Shown: one piece after another, positions 8,952-17,554 of the stretch
Position numbering within the stretch: position 1 is the first letter of the stretch
Layout of the letters: each line of letters begins with the position of its first letter
Made by a program: the position numbers and the translations under genes
The notes under the pieces: generated by a model
What the model was told of the DNA's origin: nothing
What the model saw: the letters and a program-made list of their open reading frames with translations, nothing else
Database searches by the model: none
Assembly (NCBI RefSeq): GCF_003148685.1
Contig: NZ_QGGR01000001.1
Span: forward strand, 434,001-498,000
Reading direction: 5' to 3'
Origin: Actinoplanes xinjiangensis
Lineage (GTDB): Bacteria > Actinomycetota > Actinomycetes > Mycobacteriales > Micromonosporaceae
DNA length: 64,000 nucleotides

Positions 8952-9242
8952 ATGAGCGAGATCGCTGACGACCCGGTTGCACGATCGCTGCTCCAGCACC
9001 TCGCCGACGTTCGCGGCACGGACGACCCGGTCGGCGAGTTGGCGCGGGCGCTCATCAGCGGCGAGGCGTCGCCGCAGGAACTTCTCCGTGACAGCTGGTT
9101 CGGCGAAGGCCTGGCCGGAGCCGTGGAGGCCGGACAGACGGAGCTGCGCCGCATGTCACCGGAGCAGCTCGCGATGCTCGAGGACGGGGCGGCCCGGCTT
9201 CACCGGGACCGCGGTGCCGGTGAGGGTGGTGCGACGTCGTGA
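8952..9242 (+). CDS. Hypothetical 96-aa acidic helical protein
   Basis: A small acidic protein predicted to be all helical, without cysteine or a signal peptide. It includes MSPEQLAMLEDGAARLHRD near the C-terminus. The ATG at 8952 is chosen over one at 8943 because AGGAGG lies at a proper distance only for 8952. It lies 23 bases after the WXG-like gene and overlaps the next gene as GTGA. It could be a chaperone or partner for the WXG-like protein, which is inference from position only. Confidence 0.7.
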   Translation: MSEIADDPVARSLLQHLADVRGTDDPVGELARALISGEASPQELLRDSWFGEGLAGAVEAGQTELRRMSPEQLAMLEDGAARLHRDRGAGEGGATS

Positions 9243-9535
9243 GCACCTGGCTCCGGTGGCAGATAGCCTCGCCCTTCATCTTCTTCCCGGGCATGTTCCT
9301 GGTGGCGACGGTGGGCGGCGCGTACATCGCCTGGTCGGCCGTCGACAGTGCCGCGTGGCGGGTGCTCACGGTGTTCCTGTGCCTCATGCACGTCATCGGC
9401 GCCGGGATCGGCATCTCGATCGGGTTTGATCGTGACCTGGAGAGTCTTCCCTGGCGCCGGATGGGGACGGTCGCGCTGTTCATCGTCCTGAGCCTCGGCG
9501 TTCACTGGGTTCGGGAGACAGTGCAGTTCGCGTGA
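9239..9535 (+). CDS. Small integral membrane protein, 98 aa
   Basis: Three hydrophobic segments are visible at about residues 9-31 (IASPFIFFPGMFLVATVGGA), 40-62 (WRVLTVFLCLMHVIGAGIGI) and 75-92 (TVALFIVLSLGVHW). The GTG start overlaps the stop of the preceding gene as GTGA. No known domain is recognised. Co-transcription with the WXG-like gene suggests a membrane anchor for that protein or an export accessory. Confidence 0.7.
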   Translation: MSTWLRWQIASPFIFFPGMFLVATVGGAYIAWSAVDSAAWRVLTVFLCLMHVIGAGIGISIGFDRDLESLPWRRMGTVALFIVLSLGVHWVRETVQFA

Positions 9536-9617
9536 CCAGCCAAAATCCGCTACGGAGTGAATAAGCACTGGTCACCGGGCTTGTCGATGGTCGCTGCCGA
9601 AGAGCATATTGGTCGGC

Positions 9618-9809
9618 ATGGACTACGAATACGCGCCGCTACGGTTGCCTTCGAATGTCGATCGCCTGACCGCGGCGGCGCAGCTCGCCATTGCGGCCGA
9701 GTTCTCCGGGTGGGAGCTGGCCAGGGTTCAGCTCTTCGCCGACGGCACGCGGAAAGTGATGCTCCGCCGCCGGGTCCAGGCGACACCCCAGCCCGGCCTC
9801 AGTTACTGA
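9618..9809 (+). CDS. Small conserved protein, DUF5703-like
   Basis: A 63-residue basic protein (MDYEYAPLRLPSNVDR, then FSGWELARVQLFADGTRKVMLRRR). Its pattern fits the small actinobacterial family I recall as DUF5703, which is often found next to an M20 peptidase, as here across a terminator. The ATG at 9618 is used; a TTG nine bases upstream is less likely. Function unknown. Its stop codon lies inside the left arm of the terminator that follows. Confidence 0.75.
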   Translation: MDYEYAPLRLPSNVDRLTAAAQLAIAAEFSGWELARVQLFADGTRKVMLRRRVQATPQPGLSY

Positions 9810-9844
9810 AAGGCCCGCCCGCAGTCGCGGACGGGCCTTTCAGT
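9805..9844. terminator. Bidirectional terminator overlapping a stop codon
   Basis: Perfect 13-base arms (ACTGAAAGGCCCG at the left and its complement at the right end) surround a GC-rich loop. The left arm contains the TGA of the DUF5703-like gene. The minus-strand gene that ends at 9854 converges on it, so it can serve both. Confidence 0.9.
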
Positions 9845-9853
9845 TTGCGCGGG

Positions 9854-10534
9854 TCAGTGGTGCTGGTGACCGGCGTGATCGTGGTCGTGGTCGTCCTCGT
9901 CGGGCAGGAACGGGTGCTCGTCGAGACGGCCGACCAGAACGTCGGTCTCGACCGGGGCGAACGGGCCGTCGCCGTCGGCGTCGTCGAAGGCCTCCAGATC
10001 GAGGGGCTCGGCGACCTCGGTGACGGTGAGCAGGCCGTCGAGCGGCTCCAGCTCGGGCACGTCCAGCGAGGCGAGCGAACCGTCGCCGGCCTGCAGCAGC
10101 TCCAGCACGGCCTCGCCGACCGACTCGACCGGGCCGGCGTCCTCGTCCTCCGGCACCGAGCTGCGCCGGGCGGTCTCGGCGACCCGCAGCAGGGCGGACA
10201 CGCTGGGCACCCGGTAGTCACGGCGCTGCCGGACCGACACGACCTGCGGGTACGGGTCGGCGCCCGCCGCGCCGCCGGCCTCGGTGTGCTGGCCGAACCG
10301 GCGGTCCGCCTCGTCCGGGTCGATCGATTCGACGTCCCAGGGCGTCACCTCGCCGAAAGCGTCGAGCAGCTGCTCGTCGTACGCGAAAGAGGCGTTGTTC
10401 AGGTCGACGTACGCCTGCCAGACGTCGTCGTCGTCGATGCGGCCGGCGGCCGCCTTGACGGCCGCGAGGTGCGCCCGCGCCGCCTCGATCACCCGGTCGA
10501 GGGCGACGTCGAGTTCGGCGTTCTGGTCAGTCAT
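9854..10534 (-). CDS. Acidic hypothetical protein with His-rich tail
   Basis: A 226-residue, strongly acidic protein. The N-terminal half is helical (ELDVALDRVIEAARAHLAAV), the centre is Asp/Glu-rich, and it ends in HDHDHAGHQHH, a likely metal-binding tail. It starts at ATG 10534, with GGGGGT upstream and only 22 bases after the M20 peptidase stop, so the two are probably co-transcribed. No catalytic motif is visible. Actinobacterial M20 genes often have a neighbour of this kind. A metal-delivery role for the peptidase is conceivable but unproven. Confidence 0.8.
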   Translation of the reverse strand: MTDQNAELDVALDRVIEAARAHLAAVKAAAGRIDDDDVWQAYVDLNNASFAYDEQLLDAFGEVTPWDVESIDPDEADRRFGQHTEAGGAAGADPYPQVVSVRQRRDYRVPSVSALLRVAETARRSSVPEDEDAGPVESVGEAVLELLQAGDGSLASLDVPELEPLDGLLTVTEVAEPLDLEAFDDADGDGPFAPVETDVLVGRLDEHPFLPDEDDHDHDHAGHQHH

Positions 10535-10556
10535 GGGATTGGGGGTCCTTCCGATC

Positions 10557-11864
10557 TCAGCTGTTTCGGAGCAAGCGGTCGAGCACACGCACGCCGAACT
10601 TTAGTCCCTCCACCGGAACTCTCTCGTCGATGCCGTGGAAGAGCGCACTGAAGTTGAGGTCGGGCGGGAGCCGCAGCGGCGCGAAGCCGAAGCACCGGAT
10701 GCCGAGAGTGGAGAAGGCCTTGGCATCGGTGCCACCGGACATCAGGTACGGCACGGTACGCGCTCCCGGGTCCTCGGCGCGCAGGGCGGCCCCCATGGCG
10801 TCGACCAGGTCGCCGTCGAAGGCGGTCTCCACGGCCGGCTGCTGGTGGACGTGCTCGATCTCCAGGTCTGGCCCGATCACCTCGCGCAGCTCGCGCAGGA
10901 ACGCGTCGGCGTGCCCGGGCAGGGTGCGACAGTCGATGGTGGCCGACGCCCGGCCGGGGATCACGTTGTCCTTGTAGCCGGCGGCGAGACGGGTCGGGTT
11001 GGCGGTGTTGCGCAGGGTGGCGCCGATCAGGTTGGCGATCGGGCCGAGTTTGGACACCGCCAGCTCCGGCTCGTCCGGGTCGAGCTCGATCTCGAGGGCG
11101 TCGCTGACCTGTTCCAGGAAGGAGCGCACGGTCGGGGTGAGGACGGTCGGGAAACGGTGCCGGCCGACCCGGGCGACGGCCTCCGCCAGGGTGGTGACCG
11201 CGTTGTCGTCGTGGATGAAGGAGCCGTGGCCGGGCCGGCCGGTGGCGTGCAGGCGCAGCCAGTCGAGCCCTTTCTCGGCGGTCTGCACGAGATACAGGCG
11301 AAGATCGTCATTGACCGTGTACGAATACCCGCCGACCTCGCCGATCGCCTCCGTGCAGCCCTCGAACGCGTCGGGGTGGTTCTGCACGAGCCACTGGGAG
11401 CCGTACTCCATGCCGGCCTCCTCGTCGGCGGTGTACGCCAGGACGATGTCGCGCGGCGGCACGTAGCCGGTGCGCCGCCACTCGCGGACGACGGCGAGGA
11501 CCATCGCGTCGAAGTCCTTCATGTCGACGGCTCCGCGGCCCCACAGGTAGCCGTCCTTGATCTCGCCGCTGAACGGGTCGACCGACCACTCGCTCGCGTC
11601 GGCGGGGACGACGTCGAGGTGGCCGTGGACGAGCAGTGCGCCGCGGGAGGAGTCGGCTCCGGGGATCCGGGCGATCAGGTTGGCCCGGGTCGGCGCGGAC
11701 TCGAGGAGACGGGTCTCGACGCCGACCTCACCCAGCCGCTCGGCGACGTACTCGGCGGCGGCCCGCTCCCCCACGGTGGTCCGCGGGTCGCCGGTGTTGG
11801 TGGTGTCGATGCGGAGCAGGTCGCGGCACAGGTCCACGACCTCGCTCTCGGCGGTGTTCTCCAT
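10557..11864 (-). CDS. M20/M25/M40 family metallopeptidase
   Basis: A 435-residue zinc-dependent aminoacylase/carboxypeptidase-type hydrolase. Metal-site motifs are GALLVHGHLDVVPAD (His and Asp), WGRGAVDMKD (bridging Asp), and YTADEEAGMEYG (catalytic Glu and ligand Glu). The dimerisation domain follows, then the C-terminal metal His in LFHGIDERVP. Length is normal for the family. The substrate is probably an N-acyl amino acid or a small peptide. It is divergent from the hemerythrin gene; the region between holds a perfect 27-bp palindrome. Confidence 0.95.
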   Translation of the reverse strand: MENTAESEVVDLCRDLLRIDTTNTGDPRTTVGERAAAEYVAERLGEVGVETRLLESAPTRANLIARIPGADSSRGALLVHGHLDVVPADASEWSVDPFSGEIKDGYLWGRGAVDMKDFDAMVLAVVREWRRTGYVPPRDIVLAYTADEEAGMEYGSQWLVQNHPDAFEGCTEAIGEVGGYSYTVNDDLRLYLVQTAEKGLDWLRLHATGRPGHGSFIHDDNAVTTLAEAVARVGRHRFPTVLTPTVRSFLEQVSDALEIELDPDEPELAVSKLGPIANLIGATLRNTANPTRLAAGYKDNVIPGRASATIDCRTLPGHADAFLRELREVIGPDLEIEHVHQQPAVETAFDGDLVDAMGAALRAEDPGARTVPYLMSGGTDAKAFSTLGIRCFGFAPLRLPPDLNFSALFHGIDERVPVEGLKFGVRVLDRLLRNS

Positions 11865-11900
11865 CCGCCCTTCTTATCAGCAGGAGGGGAAAGGCGGTCA

Positions 11901-11960
11901 CCGGCTGGTCGTCACCGCTGTCTCAGCGGCGGCGCTGAGACAGCGGTGACGACCAGCCGG
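11901..11960. repeat. Perfect 27-bp-arm palindrome, same family as the 58.7-kb array
   Basis: Arms at 11901-11927 and 11934-11960 are exact reverse complements around a six-base loop (GGCGGC). Core words GGCTGGT, CACCGCTGTCTCA and TGAGACAGCGGTG also occur in the six units at 58745-59115. It lies between the divergent M20 and hemerythrin genes. Confidence 0.92.
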
Positions 11961-11984
11961 AGGAACCCGCCCGGCGGGGGCGGG

Positions 11985-12011
11985 GTTTGATCGGAACCGG
12001 CCGGTGGGTAC
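11985..12011 (+). promoter_or_regulatory. Possible sigB/F-type promoter of the hemerythrin gene
   Basis: GTTT at 11985-11988 and GGGTAC at 12006-12011 are separated by 17 bases, one longer than usual for this class. The GTG start lies 10 bases past the -10-like element and no ribosome binding site is seen, so the mRNA may be leaderless. Confidence 0.4.
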
Positions 12012-12020
12012 CTCGGGGCC

Positions 12021-12602
12021 GTGTCTGACGTGAATCTCCCCCCGCTGCCGCCGACCGGCGGCGAGATCCCTGGGCGCAGCATCGTCGATGTGGTCGCCGC
12101 CCAGCACCGCGAGCTGCTCCGCCTGACCGAGCGCCTGACCGAGTCCCCGGAGGACCGTGACGTCGCGTCGGTGCTGGTCGCCACGCTGTCCCGGCACCTG
12201 TGCGCCGAGGAGCAGTACCTCTACCCCGCGGTCCGGACCGCGGTGCCGGGCGGCGAGCAGCTCGCCGACCGGGAGCTGGCCGAGGACCAGGCCATCCTGG
12301 AGCGGCTGCGTGATCTGGAGCGGACCGGTGACGGCCGCGACGGGCTGGCCGAGGCGGTACGCCGGCACGTGGCCGCCGACGCCGAGGAGTTGCTGCCGCT
12401 GCTGGAGCAGATGGTGCCGGCGGAGGATCTGGTCCGGCTGGGCAATCGCTTCGAGACGGCCGAGGAGGCGGCACCGACCCGTCCGCACCCGTCCACGCCG
12501 TCGACGCCACCCTGGAACAAGGTGGTGGATCCGCTGGTCGGAGTGGCCGACAAGATTCGTGATGTGATCGGTTCGCGTGCCACATACGCGCGCGATCTGT
12601 AA
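12021..12602 (+). CDS. Hemerythrin HHE domain protein
   Basis: A 193-residue four-helix protein binding a di-iron centre. Ligand candidates are His in VVAAQHRELL, His and Glu in LSRHLCAEEQYLYPAV, and His/Glu in VRRHVAADAEELLPLLEQ. This spacing fits bacterial HHE proteins involved in oxygen or nitric-oxide sensing or iron storage. A Pro/Thr-rich linker (about residues 150-165) leads to a short C-terminal helix. It starts with GTG at 12021, with no Shine-Dalgarno sequence and a possible stress promoter just upstream. It is the sole gene of its transcript. Confidence 0.9.
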   Translation: MSDVNLPPLPPTGGEIPGRSIVDVVAAQHRELLRLTERLTESPEDRDVASVLVATLSRHLCAEEQYLYPAVRTAVPGGEQLADRELAEDQAILERLRDLERTGDGRDGLAEAVRRHVAADAEELLPLLEQMVPAEDLVRLGNRFETAEEAAPTRPHPSTPSTPPWNKVVDPLVGVADKIRDVIGSRATYARDL

Positions 12603-12675
12603 CTAAATCCTAGTTACGGCAAGTAAGCGACGAACGTCCTGTTCGTTCATACGTTTGTCACAGGTTGCCGATCAT

Positions 12676-12690
12676 TCCACGGCTTGTGGA
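12676..12690. promoter_or_regulatory. Palindrome upstream of the LysR-type gene
   Basis: TCCAC-GGCTT-GTGGA forms a perfect five-base-arm palindrome 38 bases before the LysR start. LysR-type regulators commonly bind such interrupted palindromes in their own promoters. A second inverted repeat (TAACTA/TAGTTA) at 12600-12616 overlaps the end of the hemerythrin gene. Confidence 0.4.
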
Positions 12691-12727
12691 CTAGCGTTCG
12701 ATCCCTTTCTAGTCCTAACGTCACGCT

Positions 12728-13705
12728 ATGAACCTCGAGCTGCGGCATCTGAAGGTGGTCTGCGCCATCGCGGAGACCGGCAGCGTGACCAAGGCCGCGT
12801 CACAACTCGGCCTTGCCCAGCCTGCACTCACCGCCCAACTTCAGCGGATCGAGCGCACACTGGGTGGCCCGCTGTTCGACCGTGACCGCCGGGGCGCGCG
12901 CCCCACGGCCCTGGGAGAGCTGGTGCTGTCCCGCGCCAGAGTGCTGCTGCCCGCGATGAAGGGCCTGCAGGACGAAGCGGCCCGGCTCGCCGCCGGCGGC
13001 GATCACGACACGTTGAGCAGGTACCGGATCGGAGCGGTCGGCGGACCCGTCGTCGCCCATCTGGTGCACCGTCTGTCGGCTGCCCAGCCGGAGGCGCAGA
13101 TCTCCACCCACGCGTCCTACTACATCTCCGAGCTGTCCGGCATGGTGATGGCCGGCAAGCTGGACTACGCCCAGGTCGGCGTCTGCGGCGATGCGCTGCC
13201 GTCGGCGGAGTACGGACTGGTCTGGCAGACCATCGGCATGGACGCCGTCTGTGTGCTGATGCCGGACGACCACCCGCAGGCCAAGAACCTGTCGGTCGAT
13301 CTGGCGGAGCTGGCCGACGAGCAGTGGGTGGCCGGCGCCGGTGACGGTTGTTTCGGCGACTGTTTCGCCGCGGCGTGTGCCCGGGCCGGTTTCGCCCCCC
13401 GGCGGGTCCTGGAGTCGGACGTGCGCAACTGTGTCGACATGGTCGAGCTGGGCCTGGCCATCGGCCTGTGCCAGCCCACGTTCCGCCCACCGGCGGGACT
13501 GACCAGCCGGCCGTTGCGCGGTGCCCCGCTGCGCTGGCGGCTGGTGCTCGGCTGGCACCCGGACTCCCAGGCCTCCCGCAGCGCACCCAAGCTGATGGAT
13601 CACGCGCAGGAGGCGTACCAGGAGATCCTGGCCCGCAACGAGCACTACACACAGTGGGCGCAGAGCCTGCCCGGCGCCGGCGGCAGCCACCTGGCCGCGG
13701 CCTGA
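12728..13705 (+). CDS. LysR family transcriptional regulator
   Basis: The 325-residue protein opens with the LysR winged helix (MNLELRHLKVVCAIAETGSV, then KAASQLGLAQPALTAQLQRIE, split here). The effector-binding domain spans about residues 95-300. It contains several cysteines in GDGCFGDCFAAACARAGF, which might respond to redox or metal, though this is speculation. There is no adjacent divergent target gene, the usual LysR layout, so it may act elsewhere or on itself. Confidence 0.92.
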   Translation: MNLELRHLKVVCAIAETGSVTKAASQLGLAQPALTAQLQRIERTLGGPLFDRDRRGARPTALGELVLSRARVLLPAMKGLQDEAARLAAGGDHDTLSRYRIGAVGGPVVAHLVHRLSAAQPEAQISTHASYYISELSGMVMAGKLDYAQVGVCGDALPSAEYGLVWQTIGMDAVCVLMPDDHPQAKNLSVDLAELADEQWVAGAGDGCFGDCFAAACARAGFAPRRVLESDVRNCVDMVELGLAIGLCQPTFRPPAGLTSRPLRGAPLRWRLVLGWHPDSQASRSAPKLMDHAQEAYQEILARNEHYTQWAQSLPGAGGSHLAAA

Positions 13706-13712
13706 GACTCGC

Positions 13713-13737
13713 GGAGGGGGCGCCGGGCGCCCCCTCC
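13713..13737. terminator. Convergent terminator between LysR and clp genes
   Basis: Arms GGAGGGGGCGC (13713-13723) and GCGCCCCCTCC (13727-13737) form a tight GC hairpin, followed by an A-rich stretch at 13738-13745. It serves both converging genes. Confidence 0.85.
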
Positions 13738-13747
13738 ACAAAAGTGA

Positions 13748-16291
13748 TCACCGCGCGGCGGCGGTCATCTCCACGTCGAAGACGAGCGCGCCGTCCTGGG
13801 CGTCGACCCGGACCGTCCGGCCCGGCGCCAGATCAGCGGCGAGCAGCATCGTGGACAGCCGGTTGTCCAGCTCCCGCTGAATGGTCCGGCGCAGCGGCCG
13901 TGCCCCGAACTCGGGCTGGTACCCGCGCTCGGCCAGCCAGTCCACCGCGGCCGGGGTGATGTCCAGGGCGACGTCCTGGGCCTGCAGCCGGCGGCGGGTC
14001 TCCTCCAGCATCATCTCGGTGATCCGGTGCAACTGGTCGTCCTCCAGCTGCCGGAAGATGATGATCTCGTCGATCCGGTTGATGAACTCCGGCCGCAGCT
14101 GCTCCTTGAGCCGGCGGTCGAGCCGGTCGCGCAGCTCCTCGTCCGGGGAGCGCCCGTTCTCGGCTCCGGCGAACCCGACACTGCGGGTGCTGCCGTTGAT
14201 CAGGTCGGAGCCCAGATTGCTCGTCATGATCAGAACCGTGTTGCGGAAACTGACCGTGCGCCCCTGACTGTCGGTGAGCCGCCCGTCGTCGAGCACCTGC
14301 AGCAGGATGTTGAAGACGTCCGGGTGGGCCTTCTCGATCTCGTCGAGCAGCACCACACTGTACGGTCGCCGCCGCACCGCCTCGGTGAGCTGCCCCGCCT
14401 CGTCGTAACCGATGTATCCGGGGGGCGCCCCGACCAGCCGGGACACCGTGTGCCGCTCCTGGAACTCACTCATGTCGAGCCGGATCATCCGGTCCGAATC
14501 GCCGAACAACGCCTCCGCCAGCGACCGGGCCAGCTCCGTCTTGCCGACCCCGGTGGGGCCGAGGAACAGGAAGCTGCCGACCGGCCGGTCCGGGTCGCCC
14601 AGCCCGGCGCGGGCCCGGCGCACCGCCTCGGCCACCGCGGTCACCGCGTCGTCCTGGCCGATCACGTGCCCGTGCAGGTTCTGTTCCAGCCGGAGCAGGC
14701 GGTCCCGTTCGGCCTCGGTGAGCTGGGCGACCGGAATGCCGGTGGTCCGGGAGACCACCGCGGCGATCTCCTCCTCGGTCACCTGCGGCACCCCATCGGC
14801 GGACGAACCGGTACCCGCCAACTGCGACCGCAGCGCGTTGATCTCGTCGCGCAGCGCGGACGCCTGCTCGTAGTGCTCCGCCGCGACCGCCTGGTCACGG
14901 TCGCGGGACAACTGCTCCAGACGGCGCTCCCGCTCGCGCCGGTTGGCGTCCGGCGTCTTGGTGCGCAACCGGACCCGCGCCCCGGCCTGGTCGATCAGGT
15001 CGATCGCCTTGTCCGGCAGGTAGCGGTCGGTGATGTAACGGTCGGACAGCACCGCCGCGGCGTCCAGGGCCGCGTCGGTGATCCGTACCTGATGGTGAGC
15101 CTCGTAGTTGTCGCGGAGCCCGCGCAGGATCGCCACGGTGTCCTCGACGCTCGGCTCGCCGACCAGCACCGGCTGGAACCGCCGGGCCAGGGCGGCGTCC
15201 TTCTCGATGTGCCTGCGGTACTCGTCGAGGGTGGTCGCGCCGATCACCCGCAACCGCCCGCGGGCCAGAGCCGGTTTGAGCATGTTGCCGGCGTCCATAC
15301 CGCCGCCCTCGCCGCCACCACCGGCGCCGACCAGGGTGTGGATCTCGTCGAGGAACACGATCAGGCCGTCACCGGACGCCTGGATCTCCTCGATCACCTT
15401 CTTCAGCCGCTCCTCGAAGTCGCCGCGGTACTTGGTGCCGGCCACCAGGCCGGCCAGGTCCAGCTGGATCACCCGCTTGTCCTGGAGGGTCAGCGGCACC
15501 TCACCGTCCACGATGCGCTGTGCCAGCCCCTCGACCACGGCGGTCTTGCCCACCCCCGCCTCGCCGATCAGCACCGGGTTGTTCTTGGTACGCCGGGACA
15601 GGATCTCGATCGCCTGCTCGATCTCGTCGGCACGCCCGATCACCGGGTCGATCTCACCGCGCCGCGCCGACTCGGTCAGGTCGACGCCGAACTGCTCCAG
15701 CGTCGGCGTCGGCGCGCTGCTGGGCCGTGGCCCGCCCGGTCCGCTCTGATTCGGTTTCGGCAGCTCACTGTGGTGCGGGATGGTGCGCGGGTCGACGATC
15801 CGCCCGGCCAGCAGGCGTCCCGCCGCCGAGTCGGTGTTCATGCCCAGCGCCATCAGGATGTGCTCCGGCCCGATGTACGACGCGCCGACCGCCCGGGAGA
15901 TCTGCAGGCTGTCCAGCAGCGCGCGCTTGGCGGCCGGGGTCAGCGCGATGCTCTCCGGCAGGTCGGGAGCCACGGCCGCGGGCCGGCCCAACTCGGTCAG
16001 CAGCCGGTCCGGGTCGGCGCCGGCACGGCGTACCGTCTCCTTCATCTGCTCCTGCTGGAGCAGCGCCCACAGCAGGTGGTCGGTGTCGAGGTCGGCGAGC
16101 GGCCGGTCGCCGTCGGCGACCTCGGCGGCCCGGCGGGCCGCATCGGCGAGCACCTGCCGGGCGTCGTTGCTCATGTATCTCGCGATGTCGAAACGCTGCG
16201 CCTGACGGCGCGGCTCGGCCGCACCGAAGAAGCGCGCGAACAGGTCGTCCCACTGACCGGGCCCCGCCGGCCCGAACGGTCCGATGCTCAT
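13748..16291 (-). CDS. ATP-dependent Clp chaperone/protease ATPase, ClpC-type
   Basis: An 847-residue Hsp100 ATPase that unfolds proteins. An N-terminal Clp-N domain covers about residues 35-170. AAA-1 has Walker [10 protein letters not shown] and Walker [14 protein letters not shown]-like middle segment ([16 protein letters not shown]) rather than a long ClpB coiled coil points to the ClpC class. AAA-2 has [10 protein letters not shown] and [10 protein letters not shown]. The N-terminus is shorter than and unlike that of the main actinobacterial ClpC, so this is probably a second paralogue. The ATG at 16291 follows AGGAGAAGGAAG. It is divergent from an NYN-like gene, with a HAIR-like repeat between them. 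Confidence 0.93.
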   Translation of the reverse strand: MSIGPFGPAGPGQWDDLFARFFGAAEPRRQAQRFDIARYMSNDARQVLADAARRAAEVADGDRPLADLDTDHLLWALLQQEQMKETVRRAGADPDRLLTELGRPAAVAPDLPESIALTPAAKRALLDSLQISRAVGASYIGPEHILMALGMNTDSAAGRLLAGRIVDPRTIPHHSELPKPNQSGPGGPRPSSAPTPTLEQFGVDLTESARRGEIDPVIGRADEIEQAIEILSRRTKNNPVLIGEAGVGKTAVVEGLAQRIVDGEVPLTLQDKRVIQLDLAGLVAGTKYRGDFEERLKKVIEEIQASGDGLIVFLDEIHTLVGAGGGGEGGGMDAGNMLKPALARGRLRVIGATTLDEYRRHIEKDAALARRFQPVLVGEPSVEDTVAILRGLRDNYEAHHQVRITDAALDAAAVLSDRYITDRYLPDKAIDLIDQAGARVRLRTKTPDANRRERERRLEQLSRDRDQAVAAEHYEQASALRDEINALRSQLAGTGSSADGVPQVTEEEIAAVVSRTTGIPVAQLTEAERDRLLRLEQNLHGHVIGQDDAVTAVAEAVRRARAGLGDPDRPVGSFLFLGPTGVGKTELARSLAEALFGDSDRMIRLDMSEFQERHTVSRLVGAPPGYIGYDEAGQLTEAVRRRPYSVVLLDEIEKAHPDVFNILLQVLDDGRLTDSQGRTVSFRNTVLIMTSNLGSDLINGSTRSVGFAGAENGRSPDEELRDRLDRRLKEQLRPEFINRIDEIIIFRQLEDDQLHRITEMMLEETRRRLQAQDVALDITPAAVDWLAERGYQPEFGARPLRRTIQRELDNRLSTMLLAADLAPGRTVRVDAQDGALVFDVEMTAAAR

Positions 16292-16422
16292 CTGTCTTCC
16301 TTCTCCTGGTACCTCGGGCCGGGGTCGCCCTCGGGGGCTACCCGGCCTGGTGGGCGGCAAACGTGAGCCGTCCGCATGTCAACAGCGCGCGGAACCCCCT
16401 GCCGATTCCCGAATCGCCGAAA

Positions 16423-16447
16423 AAGTTGACACGACTACACTCAACTT
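16423..16447. promoter_or_regulatory. HAIR-like inverted repeat between clp and NYN genes
   Basis: AAGTTGA and TCAACTT arms surround an 11-base spacer. Read on the minus strand it is GTTGAGT-N7-TGTCAAC, resembling the HspR box CTTGAGT-N7-ACTCAAG with identical spacing (10 of 14 positions). It ends one base before the NYN-like ATG and lies 132 bases upstream of the Clp start. HspR represses dnaK and clpB in actinobacteria. Confidence 0.45.
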
Positions 16448-16448
16448 C

Positions 16449-17087
16449 ATGGTCGCGCCTCCCGATCCACCCTCCCTCACGCCGCTCTTCCAGGAGCCGG
16501 AACCGCCCGAGCCGGTCCGTTCAGCAGACCCCGGCCGCGCCCGCCCGCCGGCCGGCGACCTCGCCTTCTCGCCGCCCTCCGGCTCTTCCGACCCGGCAGC
16601 TGACGGCCATCCCGGCGCCCCGGCCTCCGGCCTTCCCCACCCGGTGGCCTCTGACACCGTCAGCCCGGGGGTCTCCGGCACCTCGCAACCGGCTGCGTCC
16701 GGCGCCTCCGCCGCGTTGGTGCTGGTGATCGTCGACGGCGCGAACGTCGTCGGTTCGGTGCCGGACGGGTGGTGGCGCGATCGGGCCGGCGCTGCGGTGC
16801 GGCTCCGCGACAGCCTGGCAGCGGTTCCCGCCGCCGGCCTCCCCGACGTTCCGGCGCCGGTCGAGGTGGTCCTGGTGGTCGAGGGCAAGGCCCGCGACAT
16901 CCCGCAGGACCCCGGGGGCGTGCGGGTGGAGCGCGCGCCCGGCTCCGGCGACGACAAGATCGTTGATCTGGTACGGGACACCGCCGCGACCCGCCGGACC
17001 ATCGTCGTCACCGCCGATCGTGGTCTCCGGGAGCGCGTCACCGCCCTGGGCGCCGAGGTCCGTGGCCCCTCCGTGGTCCCCCGCTGA
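16449..17087 (+). CDS. NYN/PIN-like domain protein (annotated as NTP pyrophosphohydrolase in relatives)
   Basis: The first 95 residues are Pro/Ser/Ala-rich and disordered. The folded part starts at about residue 97 with VLVIVDGANVVGSVPDGWW, where the early Asp fits a PIN/NYN nuclease-like active site. It continues with GSGDDKIVDLVRD and ends with IVVTADRGLRERVTALGAEV, giving the acidic triad expected for NYN folds. Relatives are small ribonuclease-like proteins without a disordered N-terminus, so that extension is unusual. The ATG at 16449 abuts the HAIR-like repeat and has no ribosome binding site, so the transcript may be leaderless. Confidence 0.75.
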   Translation: MVAPPDPPSLTPLFQEPEPPEPVRSADPGRARPPAGDLAFSPPSGSSDPAADGHPGAPASGLPHPVASDTVSPGVSGTSQPAASGASAALVLVIVDGANVVGSVPDGWWRDRAGAAVRLRDSLAAVPAAGLPDVPAPVEVVLVVEGKARDIPQDPGGVRVERAPGSGDDKIVDLVRDTAATRRTIVVTADRGLRERVTALGAEVRGPSVVPR

Positions 17088-17425
17088 CAGGCGCCACTCC
17101 TCTGGGAACGGGGTTGGCGGAGGCCTTCGCGCGGAGCGCGCCCTGCGGGAGGACCGGCTCGCCGGCGATCCGGAGTGGACCTGCCGGGGCCACGATCTCA
17201 CCGCGGCGACCTTCCCGTAGATCGACTGGCGTGGGTATCCGCCGCCACGCTCGCCATGACGTTCAGGAACGTGGCGTGCAAGCGGGTCGACGGGCCGCCG
17301 AAAACGGGCATGGCTGGACGGCCGGGCGATTTCCGGGCGGTACGTTGTGGGCAGAGCACGACCCACCCCGGAGGCAGGTGACTTCCTGCAGGGGCCACCC
17401 CGGCTCCGGATGGGGAGGTTGCAAC
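17088..17425. other. Intergenic stretch without a supported gene
   Basis: No reading frame here has a credible start, ribosome binding site or recognisable product. Only GGGGAGG at its right end, the binding site of the small membrane peptide, stands out. Confidence 0.5.
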
Positions 17426-17554
17426 ATGTCGCAGGAGAACCGGCGCCGCCGCCCGCAGTGGGTGCCCGGCAACGCGACGATCATCGCCGTCGCGACGCTT
17501 CTGGCAGCGGTGGCGTCACTGATCGCGGCCCTGATGGAGAACGGTCCCGCCTGA
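17426..17554 (+). CDS. Small single-span membrane peptide, 42 aa
   Basis: ATG at 17426 is preceded by GGGGAGG at seven bases. The product has a basic N-terminus (ENRRRRPQW) and one hydrophobic helix (ATIIAVATLLAAVASLIAAL), ending soon afterwards. It resembles small bitopic peptides but matches no family I know. A reading frame continues upstream in phase without coding character. It precedes the FtsK-like cluster by 388 bases, with hairpins between, so it is probably a separate transcript. Confidence 0.5.
   Translation: MSQENRRRRPQWVPGNATIIAVATLLAAVASLIAALMENGPA

Noticed and set aside
14027..16366. A 779-codon open frame on the plus strand
   Set aside because: Antisense to the ClpC-type gene, with low-complexity composition and no recognisable motif.
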